19,655 nt of DNA, from assembly GCA_019693395.1 (NCBI GenBank), contig JAAMXP010001252.1, positions 1 through 19,655 of the forward strand. Direction: 5' to 3'. The position numbers and the translations under genes were made by a program. This DNA is from Ettlia oleoabundans. Taxonomy: Eukaryota; Chlorophyta; Chlorophyceae; Chlamydomonadales. The notes beneath the pieces were generated by a model, which did not search any database, was not told where the DNA came from, and was given only the letters and a program-made list of their open reading frames with translations. Of the stretch, positions 1-8,331 are shown piece after piece. Positions within the stretch are counted from its first letter, which is position 1. Every line of letters begins with the position of its first letter.

Positions 1-58
1 GCCCAACATCCACTCCGTGCTGCTGCCCAAGAAGACCGGCAAGAAGGCCGAGGCCTGA
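1..58 (+). CDS. H2A: Histone H2A, C-terminal end (partial, 5' part outside window)
   Basis: The frame beginning at base 2 reads PNIHSVLLPKKTGKKAEA and then TGA at 56-58. PNIH-(S/N)-VLLPKK is the conserved docking-domain end of core histone H2A, which packs DNA in the nucleosome. The short KKTGKKAEA tail has no SQ(E/D) phosphorylation motif, so this is not H2A.X, and it does not resemble the H2A.Z tail. Only the last 18 residues are in the window. A histone-type stem-loop follows 60 bases after the stop, which fits a replication-dependent gene. The same sequence, near-identical through about 160 bases of 3' flank, occurs in reverse orientation at the other end of the window. Family assignment is firm; copy number and full length cannot be seen. 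Confidence 0.93.
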   Translation, partial: PNIHSVLLPKKTGKKAEA

Positions 59-117
59 AGCGGCAGTGGCACCTCAGCTGAAGCCCCTTCCCCTCAAACC
101 CCAAAAACCAACAAAAC

Positions 118-135
118 TGGTGTTATTCAACACCA
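118..135 (+). terminator. Histone mRNA 3' stem-loop (left H2A)
   Basis: GGTGTT-ATTC-AACACC at 119-134 is a perfect 6-bp stem with a 4-base loop, extended to 7 bp by T118-A135. Six pairs plus a four-base loop is the geometry of the stem-loop that ends replication-dependent histone mRNAs and is bound by stem-loop binding protein. It lies 60 bases past the H2A stop and is repeated exactly behind the second H2A gene. The stem-loop is seen directly; its role in 3' processing is inferred from position and shape. Confidence 0.8.
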
Positions 136-404
136 CCTCGCTTACTGGGAAAGTCCACCAGTTGTCTTTGCTTGCTCTGTTGGGGTGCCTGCTGCCCTTC
201 CTGGTGGTGTTGGGGCTGCCTGGTTGCAGGCCTGCTCTGTTGCGCAGTGTTTCAACTGCAGCAACACGGACCAGTGAGCGTTAGCAAGTAGTTAGCCTTA
301 GTCGAACAGTTTGGTTGCTTAGACTGAGGTTTGCATTGGCTCACACCCGAGTTCTAACATTTCAGCTCTAGGGAGACGCGTGGCCATGGGGAATGGTGAC
401 TGTC

Positions 405-605
405 ATGCTGTCTGCTGATCATTCTCACCTCGTCCTGCTGCTGCTGGCTGACTTTCCTAGATTTGAGTTCGAGGGAGGCGCCTGTGCAGGTTGGCTGTGG
501 CCTGCGTCTGCTGTTGCCATTGCGTTCTGCTTCAAGCAGAAGCCCATGTTTGACTGCTGTGTGCTCTTGCCCTTGCCCTGGCTGGCCCCTGCATTGATGT
601 CGACG
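405..605 (-). pseudogene. Decayed inverted copy of the CHD gene's last exon (PIP-box tail)
   Basis: Read on the minus strand, about 600 down to 480 aligns with about 18950-19070 of the CHD last exon. Both share an AAGGGCAAG(A/G)GCACACAGCAGTC block, then ATGGG(C/T)TTCT, then GCAGGCC(A/C)CAGCCA(A/G)CCTGC. Weaker matches continue to about 405, including a (A/T)AGGAAA..CAGCCAGCA block. The PIP-box codons are damaged: the equivalent of QQSIMGFF reads QQSNMGFC, and the frame is interrupted downstream. The remainder of the CHD gene is absent here. Orientation relative to the neighbouring H2A end is the same tail-to-tail one as on the right, so this is a duplication remnant rather than a functional exon. 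The edges are approximate. Confidence 0.75.
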
Positions 606-1247
606 GCGCTCTCTGGCCCCCTTGACTGTGGTTATGTGTTGGGCCAGCAGATAGGCTGTTACACGCTCGTGTTCGGTATACAAGTGGCCAATAGGCTATG
701 AACAAATATGGAGTGTATGCACGAGGTTAGCCAAAAAAAACCCTCCTAGGAATGGGTGGTAGTACAAAACAATCAGTCAGGAGAAGGAATATAATAAAAG
801 GGGAGGGGACGAAAGGAGGGATGCCGCCTTACAGCCGTGCGTTCTCAGGCAGCAAGAGAAAGCAGGAGGTTGAGTTGGAGAGGTATCTGCAAGACATTCT
901 GGCGAGAGAGTGCACCTGCATGAGTTTTGAGGCAAATTGCAGGAGGATATGGAGGAGAACCGCCAGATTCGATTGGGAATTTCAACAAGTGGCACAAGTG
1001 GGGACAACTGCCCGGATCAGAAGGCTCTTGCACCAAATGTGCTGAGCAGACAAAAGAAGAAAACATTGCTCATCGCGGCAAAACACTGAAGAAAAGGGGC
1101 AAAAAGGGGAAGCCCGCAGTTGTGCAGTGGGTGCGCTCCAGGCTGCAAACAAGAATGCGTCAACCTTGTTGACTCTCAGGTAGTGGGAGGCAGAAGCCCG
1201 GCTGCCTTCAGCCAGCCTCAGCGACAGGGCCACCGATAGATGCTGCT
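606..1247. other. Intergenic stretch without a convincing gene
   Basis: This stretch holds an A-run and purine-rich segment at about 730-820 (plus strand). It also holds an open frame of 97 codons at 752-1045 (+) whose basic, charged product I do not recognise. No splice-linked continuation, domain or repeat copy was evident. TTACA at 829-833 and 659-663 gives TGTAA on the minus strand, the usual green-algal polyadenylation signal, downstream of the minus-strand membrane-protein gene. Either could end that transcript, though both are rather distant from the stop codon. Part of this interval is therefore probably 3'UTR. Confidence 0.4.
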
Positions 1248-2829
1248 TTAGTGGGCCTTGCGAGACAGCAGCTCGTCGTCTGCCTGCTCCTGCTGGTACC
1301 GCATAAAGCTCTGCCAGGGCTGCAGCAGACACTGAGCCCAGCTGGAGCCACCCGCCAGTGCTGCCCGTGCCTCAGCGCGCCGCGAGGCAGGGCGCTCTTT
1401 TGCAGCGGTTTGCCGCCGGACGCGTGCCTCTGCCTGCTGCTGATCGTCCTCCTGGCAGTACAGCCCCTCCAGCTGAATGTACAGCATCTGGTAGCCGTCT
1501 GCCATGAGTAAGTGCCACAGGCTGTGGAATAGCCAATAGTGGCGCGGGAAGAGCTGGGGGAGCGGGAACACCACAAAACCCAGTGCAAAGCAGGCCAGAG
1601 TGCGCGTGCCGCGACGCGGACAGTACGTGGGCAGCGTGTCCCAGCCTTCCGTCACGGCCTTGGCTGCCAGTGTGGCCAGCAGCACCACCACCAGCACCTG
1701 CTTGAGATAATATGCAGAGAAGGAGGGGAGTCAGTGGCAGGAAATTTGTCAGGTGAAATTTGTCAGAACGGTGGCTGAACACAAAGGGCTTGTGCAATAG
1801 GCGCACGTTGCAGCACACAGAGCTTTTACTGGGCCCCAGCAGCGGCTGCACAAGTGCTATCGCCTGCACCGACTAAACACATCATCCTCCACCACGAGAC
1901 CCGTCGCACTGACTGTGTGCGGCCCAGCCTGTACTGCCCCCTGGCATTACGCTCCAACTTCACCCACCTTTGAGGCAAAAGCCAGGGTAAGCACGCCATC
2001 AGCCAGCAGGTGAGCATATGCCAGCAAGGAAGCTGGGAAGACAAGGTTGCAGATGACGTTGACAAGCGCTGACTGGGCATTCAACGCGTGGCCCAGCGTG
2101 CGTGCCAGCAGAGCCTGCGCCATCAGAATATCCAGTCCTCTCCAGGTGGGTCCTGTTATTCCCAGCAGCTGCGCGTTGGCAATGCCCTGCAAGGCGAGAA
2201 TAATAGCGCAGAATGGAGAGCAGTGTGGAAAAGCAGTGGCGGCAGAACGGCCTGTATACAACCAATGAAGAGGGGAGCAACAGGTGCAGCAAGCAATTCT
2301 GACCGTGCAGTCCAGCAAGTCAATAGCAGGGGCCCGTGCGGCCGCAAGACGACAGCAGCGGAAAGCCAAGCACACAGAAGCACCCAGAAGGCTACCACAG
2401 GGCAGCAAGCGTGCCTCGGGGTGCATGTGTAGCACATGATACACAATGGCCAGCCCAAAACCAACTGAGAAAAGAAAGAAATCCAGCCACCGACCACGAC
2501 GCCAGTACAGCTGAAGTGTCTGCAACAGGGGGGTAAAGGGGCGCCAGACAACGCCGTCAGACAGCTCATTCAGCAGCTGCGGCCGGCCCGCAACTGCGGG
2601 AGGCTGGGCTCACAAAGGCCAGGACGCAGCCGCAGAATTTGTCTGCCTAGCACTATCTGGGGCACCAGCAGGCCGCAACAGCAGCAAATCTTGCCTGTGC
2701 GCACGGCAACATGGTGAGTAGGGGTAGGACGTCGCACATATAAATGCCGGTGTTAGCGCTGGTCACGCCGCGATCCAGCGGCACCTCAGGCAGCGCCTGG
2801 TGCAAGAGCTCAAACGCCAAGTTCGACAT
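1248..2829 (-). CDS. Multi-pass membrane protein, TMEM8/myomaker-like (DUF3522, CREST-type)
   Basis: Proposed exons on the minus strand are 2829-2695, 2519 (or 2576) to about 2396, 2186-1968 and 1697-1248. The ATG at 2829 has an in-frame TAG 39 bases upstream. Hydrophobic segments alternate with short loops. The family-like signatures are D-F-F-L-F-S..YH in the second exon, WRGLDIL in the third, and Y-W-L-F-HSLWHLLMA in the last. Spaced Ser/His/Asp residues of this kind mark the CREST superfamily (TMEM8/myomaker, alkaline ceramidase, PAQR), several of whose members are membrane hydrolases. Exons 3 and 4 join in phase 0 with clean sites. The exon 2 ends are uncertain, and exon 1 seems to use a GC donor (CAG|GCAAGA). 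The C-terminus after about 1430 is Gln/Arg/Ala-rich and probably cytoplasmic. Enzyme activity and membrane location in the cell cannot be told. Confidence 0.6.
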
Positions 2830-3278
2830 GGCAGGCCGCGTTACAAGTCCCGTCCAGCACCTCCGCTAGGTCGGCTTGAGGGACTGACAACGAAATGGAG
2901 ATGCTAATTACGTGAGGGTGGAAGGAAGAACCAACAAAGCGAGCAGGCGCAACTGTGCTGCTCAGCGTGCGCTGCGTGCAGACGGCGACCATGGCAGGGG
3001 GCAGTAAGAAGGCCGTCAGACAGGACATGGTTTGTGGCCAGAACTCCACAAAAATGGCCCAGGAAATGGCAGTTTTATATCAAGCTTCTGGTTGCTGCCC
3101 GGAGACTAAAGGAGGGCAGGGATATCGTTACCGCTGTTCTAACTGGCCTGGCCCGGTGTTCTGAGTGGCGCGCATTTCCCAGCAAACACAGTACTGGACC
3201 AACTAGACGTGGGCAAATTGATTATGACTGGCTGCTACAAATGGTAGGAAGGGTTGCGAAAACCTCTGTGTGTAAAGC
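2830..3278. other. Interval between the membrane-protein gene and gamma-SNAP
   Basis: Both flanking genes run on the minus strand, so this holds the gamma-SNAP 3'UTR and the promoter/5'UTR of the membrane-protein gene. A TGTAA (minus strand, 2845-2841), the usual green-algal polyadenylation signal, sits only 11 bases before the proposed ATG at 2829. A minus-strand open frame from 3049 encodes a hydrophobic stretch (LTAFLLPPAMVAV) that resembles a first transmembrane helix. It could be an additional upstream exon of the membrane-protein gene, but I could not find a clean splice that joins it. Confidence 0.35.
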
Positions 3279-5554
3279 TCAGGTGAGGTCCTCCTCGCCC
3301 TCATCATTAGCCGCCACCGCCGCTGCGCTGCTGCTGCCACCCAGCTGCGCCGCCTGTACTGCCAGGTCGCCCTGCGGCAGCTTCCGTGCCAACCTTGCCA
3401 CCTGCATAGGGCGATTGAGAGGTGGTGAAGGAGCAAAAGCTTGACCCCTGCCACCCATGTAGCTTGGTTTGCCACAGCTCAAACCCGGCAAACCTTCCAT
3501 CCTAGCGCTTCATGCTGCTCAGCCACTTGATGCAGGCACTTGTGCAGCAGAAACAGACAACGTGCCCACCAGCACCAGTCTGGCATGCAGTGCAGCATCT
3601 GCGTGCCTGGTTGTCCAGATTAGAAATTACGGCGTTGCGCTTCACCATCTCTTGGATTACAGCTGCGTCACCGCTGCAAAAGGGTTAGGTTGCAAGCAGC
3701 TGCAGGCAATAGTTATAAAAGGAAGCTCTAAAGGGAAGAGATGCGCACGGGGAGGCACTCCGTGTCCAGCATGTGGGGCGAGGGTTGCAAAGTTGCGGCT
3801 ACCGGATGCCTGCCTAAGGATAGCGGTAAGCCAGGGGGCATGGCATGCAGGCAGGCAAGCGGTCACATGCACACTGTTGCCTCCGGCAGCAGGCGCTGCT
3901 CAAAAGGTCCGATTGCACCACAGCCGTCACTGTGACAAGCTTGCCTGCGGTAGGCATCAAACAAGGAATCTGCTGCAAAGGCCTCGTCACTGCTCATAAA
4001 GGCCTCCACCCCAAGAGCATCCTGCACCACCAGCACAAGGAGGCAGCCAGGCATGCAGCATGACGCGAAGTGCAACATAGCAGGGAAAGCCTGCCGAATG
4101 CAGACGTGTCAGCAATAAGCCAAGGCGACATGAAGAAGAGACTCTGCTTTCAAGCCAGCTCAAACTTAACACAGCCAGCATGCACGGCCCTGGAGTAGGT
4201 CATGCCTGGAAGTGCAGCCGTACGCGCTTGCCTGGTAAGTCATCCATGCATCCTTGGCCTTGCCCGCATGCAGCCACACCACCACTGCCCCCAGGTATGC
4301 CTTGCATTGGCTGTTGCGTGCGCCCATACCATCGCAGGCAACCGCAAATCGTAGGAGCATGTTGACTGCGTCAGCCCATTTGCCCGCCTTTATCAGCTGC
4401 GCCACTGCCTGCCTGCAGCATAGACGGGCAGGGTCAGAGCACAGCTCAACAGAGTCAGGCGATGCCGTGGGTTCTTATTTGTTCTCAGACGGGGCAACTG
4501 TTGAAGGGAAAAGTGAGGTGAGCTCGACGTCAATCGAGCAACAAGGGGAGCAGCAAGCGCCTGGGATGCAGTCAGCCTTGCAGCCCGACAGGGTTGTGCA
4601 GCTGGGCCCGGGTGACGAGGTCGAGATTGCGTAGGATGGGTGAGTTGCACGTGAACAAGTCGAGGAGTTGAGCAAGGTATGCCATGCAGCCACCTGAAGA
4701 TGTCTCCAGCCAGCCCATCCTTGCCCGCATCCTCCAGCCACTCCACCGCCTTGAGGTACATCTCCTGAGATCTCTGCACCCAGCCACAGATCACAGGGCG
4801 TCAGGAAGCAATCAATGGGGCTGATGTACGTGGAGCAAGTGCTTAAGGTGCAGCGAGCTTGGTACTAACCAGCGAGATCGTGCAGAAGCAATCTTGCAGC
4901 ATAACGATGTTGAACTGAAGGCGTCGTGCCCTGGCCCCATTCAACTCGTTTCCCTACCCTTCCGTCAGCCTATGTCCAGAGCGGCAACTGGCCCCTGCAC
5001 CCAACTGAGGCCATTCCACCCACCTCTGGCTGCCGCTCCTCTAAAGCCCGTGCGCCGCGCCCTGCTGCCTCTGCTGCTGCTGATGGCCGCCCCTCTTCAG
5101 CGAACAATTCTGCAGCCCGGGTGTAGTGTGCTTCCACATCAGCCCATATGCCCAGCTCCTTTGCCGCCTCCGCCGCTTTCTCCAGGCTCTTCGCGGCATG
5201 CCACGCACTCTTCTGCCGCTCTTGCCCCACTGCCGCGCGCTCGTAGCAGTCCTTAGCGCGGTTCAAGTCGCCGCATTGCTGAACACATAGAAACAAGCAG
5301 GTGGCAGCGATGCTCAAAGGGCTGCGAGCACCGGCAGTAAGGGTCAGGGCGGCGGCGCGGCCAAGAGGGTGGCGGCAGGACAGGTCGGCCGTCCCCAACC
5401 CAGCAAGATTTACCTTGAACAGCATGGCCGCACGCTCCCATAGCGGGGTAGCCTGCTCCCACTCCCCCCTCAGCCGGAAGCTCAGCAGGGAAGGAGTCGT
5501 GAGCTTCACGGCCTCTTTATACAATTTCTCCGCTTCTTTGCGCTTATCCGACAT
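3279..5554 (-). CDS. GSNAP: Gamma-soluble NSF attachment protein (gamma-SNAP)
   Basis: Seven exons on the minus strand (5554-5414, 5278-5024, 4773-4694, 4412-4232, 4021-3945, 3673-3607, 3401-3279) join in frame to a 307-aa protein. Family length is about 310 aa. SNAPs are helical TPR-like adaptors that load the ATPase NSF onto SNARE complexes after membrane fusion, and gamma-SNAP is the divergent form. Recognisable segments are the N-terminal AEKLYKEAVKLT helix, AKDCYERAAVGQ, MYLKAVEWLEDAGKDGLA, and KAYLGAVVVWLHAGKAKDAW. The penultimate exon ends in LDNQ, leading into VARLARKLPQGDL. The C-terminus is acidic (DEGEEDLT), as in gamma-SNAPs. The ATG at 5554 has an in-frame TGA 18 bases upstream and the context CACCATG. 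Introns 1-3 use GT donors; introns 4, 5 and 6 appear to use GC donors (CAG|GCAAGC, CAG|GCAAGC, CAG|GCACGC). It is head-to-head with the CHD gene. Confidence 0.92.
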
Positions 5555-6236
5555 TGGTGCCGGTCTGCGATCAAAACACCTGGGAGGTTCGGGGGTGCGC
5601 CTGAAAGTCTGCGATCTGCCTGGTTGTGCGGGCTTTGGGAGGGTCACTGGGAGCAACCACAAACTGCACAATTTCAGGAGAGCGTTTTAAACAGGGAAGC
5701 CATTGCTCCCGGCGATAATCAAGCAAAGGAAGGGCCCAGCATGCATGACGCATTGCTCTCGCCTGCTCCTCGCTACCTTGTGCAAACCACAAGGCACAGT
5801 TATGTGCAACGTGCAATTGGCATCTAATCCAACACTGTAAAATAAATATAAACGGGTTACGAATGATGTCCTTTGTGAGCGACAAGTGAGATTTGCCATT
5901 GCTGGGCAACTTGCCGCTCCTCCGACGGAGCCCCGCCGCTCACCTGCACGCAAAAAGTTACAGAGCAACTGTAGTGAAATACGCTGTAATGGAGGCGCAT
6001 ATATGAAGCCTTCAGTATCGGAACTCGGCACTCCCGCATCCCTACTGCTAAGTCGATGGGAACATTGACCCGTACTGCCGGGGTACCTCAGTGGTTGTTA
6101 TGCTGATTTCTCCTTCAGCAACCTTGTTGCTTGCCAGTTGGCAGGCTACCGTTGCAGCAGCTTGATAGCTCCGCTGCAGCCTGCCACTCCCACCGCCCAG
6201 TTCAAGCAGCTTTTAAACGAGTGTTAGAGGGCTGCG
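5555..6236. promoter_or_regulatory. Divergent promoter interval (gamma-SNAP / CHD)
   Basis: These 682 bases separate the gamma-SNAP ATG (minus) from the CHD ATG (plus) and must contain both 5'UTRs and promoters. The only A/T-rich island is about 5835-5860, with TATAAA on the plus strand at 5847-5852, some 390 bases before the CHD ATG. This is a candidate core element, unproven. No gene, repeat or RNA was recognised here. Confidence 0.45.
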
Positions 6237-8331
6237 ATGGGGCCGCTGAGGAATCGAGGTCCTGCGCCCAAGTATGCGGATATACGCGAGGATGAGGACG
6301 CATGCGATTCGTCCGGGAGCGACGGCGAGCAGCCAGCACCAGCTGCACGGCGAGCACCCCCCGCCAAACCCTCGCAGGCCCTGAGCAGAAAACGTGCCAA
6401 AGGCAACGATAACGGCGGGCCAGCCAGCAGACGACGCAGGTGCGCTCCCTGTGGTGGCAGGGCGGCTGATGGGGCGGGTGTCGCAATGCAGAGGTGGGCG
6501 GCACCTGCCCTGTTGCTGCTCAAAAAGGCGCAGCACTGCCACTGATATGTCAACACACACGGGATTGTGAATGGCTGGGTGTACCCAGACGGTTCATTTG
6601 CTACCTTCTGCAGAAGCAGCCCCACAGCCTCCAGCAGGAGCGGCAGTGAAAGTGAAAGCGGCGGCAGCGAGGTGGAGGACCCAATCGAGTCCGCAGATGA
6701 GGACACCGCTGGAGGGGAACCAGCAGATGCCTACTTCCAAGTGGTGGCCGAGGAAGACGAAGATGAGGGGGCCTTTGAGGAGGAAGAAAAGAAGGCGGAG
6801 GACAGCGAGGAGGAGCAGCAGCGGTCTGGCGAGTCGGGGTGGGATGAGCAGGACGAGGATGATGAGGATGATGAGGATGACGAAGAAGAAACTGAGCTAC
6901 TGCGCCAGCGGCGGCCATCCAGGTATGTTATTACTGATCTGTTGGTGGCAGCCCATCCGTGCTGCCAACAGTGAAACTGTGGGGTGCCAACAGCCGCTGG
7001 ATGACGCTGCATTGCTGCAAAGGCAAACCGGCATTCGTTTGGGTTGCTGCACATATGCCTGGGCCTTGTTGGAAGTTCTCCAGCTTTGTTATGAGTACTT
7101 GAAGCCAGTAGTATGGTTCAATCAATCCCATTGCATTGCAACGTTGCAGGCCGAGGCGCAGCTTGCGTCAGCGTCAGGCAGAGGAGGAGGGAGAAGAAGA
7201 AGAAGAAGAGGATACCTGCGAGCGGCGGGGTGGCACCAGCAGACTTCGTGGGGCAGCCAAGCCGAGCTACCGGGAGGCTGGCAGCGATGAGGACGATGAG
7301 GAGGGTGAGTCATTCACATAGAGCCTGGCAGAAAAAGGTTGTGTGGGTGGGCGCACCGCGCTGCAGAATTGCTGGGTTGTGGCTCTACCACGTTTGCAAT
7401 GTCAGCTTGCAAATGCATTGTTCTGCGTCATTGACAACACAGCGTGCGAAAGCTGCGCTCGTATCTGTGAGTCTAATGGTGGCTTGCAGATGAGAGTAGT
7501 GAGGAGGAGCAGCAGCCTCGCAGGCAGCAGCCCAGTAAGCGCCAGCCGGCCACTCGCAGCGGCGGCAATCGGCAGCCCAAGCAGCCAGCAGGCACACGGC
7601 AAAGCAGCCGCGACAGGCAGCGAGTTTGCTACAACGAGGACGCGTTGGCGGTGAGCAATGGGCAGGACAAGAGGTTCCTGTGCTGACACTACAATATCAA
7701 GCAGTTGATTGCAAGCTTCGACCTGGCTATTGATGGCCTTTCCTGGCAACCCACATGTTTCTCTGCACAGACGCCCTGTTGCTTCGGCTGGTGGCTGGGC
7801 ACCTCAACCTTGTGCCCCGTCTGCAGGAGGAGTTTGAGGAGAGCAGTGAGGAGGAAGAAAGCAGTGAAGGGGAGGAGTCAAATGATGAAAACATGGGCCA
7901 GCCTGCACGCCCTACCCGCCATGCTGCTAAGGCTGCAGGTCGTGCCATCCGCAAGCAGGCAGGCGGCGTCAAGCGACGCAAGAACCCAAAGCGGGCGGCA
8001 GCGCCAGGTGGGGACGGGGTGGGACTGGCGATGCGTATACAAGCAACTCAAATTGGAGTTGGGTACGAACTGGCATGCTCTGACATGGCGGTGCACCTGT
8101 GGGCCTGCCTCAGCTTAAGCAGCGCCGCTGCATGGCACAGCACCACCAAGCGTACGTGCTGCTACCTGTATTGTTGCTGTTGATATTATGCAGCTAAGCG
8201 GCGACAGATGGTGGTGGCCAGTTCTGACGATGAAGATGAGGGCTCGCGGAGTGGCAGCGAGTCAGCGCAGGGGAGCGAGGAGGATCAGGGATCCGATGAC
8301 TCCGCATCTGGCACTGATAGCGATGGGGCAG
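6237..8331 (+). other. CHD N-terminal acidic/basic low-complexity region (exons 1-6, residues 1-382)
   Basis: Runs of Asp/Glu and Ser alternate with Arg/Lys-rich patches. Exon 2 has the most acidic stretch, partly from a 9-base GAGGATGAT repeat, three perfect units at 6855-6881. Exon 3 has a run of Glu at about 7189-7210. No Cys4-His-Cys3 PHD pattern is present. Such regions in chromatin factors commonly contact histones or nucleosome-binding partners and carry nuclear-localisation patches (for example KRRKNPKR in exon 5). That role is inference from composition. Confidence 0.75.

Larger units (their letters stand above)
1..220. repeat. Left arm of a ~220-bp inverted repeat (H2A 3' end plus 3' flank)
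   Basis: Bases 1-220 match the reverse complement of about 19436-19655. By eye the differences are one 3-base GGC insertion just after the stop in the right copy, one G/A difference (near 178 on the left), and a small indel block near 203-208. Similarity fades past 220. The arm covers the H2A C-terminus, the stop, the stem-loop and about 160 bases of 3' flank. Since it begins inside an H2A gene, it very likely continues outside the window. Confidence 0.92.

Noticed and set aside
354..701. Open frames on both strands at 354-701 as genes
   Set aside because: They lie on the decayed copy of the CHD tail. The frame differs from the parent exon and the motifs are broken.
2810..3049. Stand-alone 79-aa minus-strand gene
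   Set aside because: Hydrophobic start, then unremarkable sequence in an intergenic/promoter region. More likely noise or an unresolved 5' exon of the membrane-protein gene.
6571..7290. Long 239-codon plus-strand open frame
   Set aside because: It is a frame-shifted shadow of acidic CHD exons 2 and 3 read through their intron; the low-complexity acidic DNA keeps other frames open.
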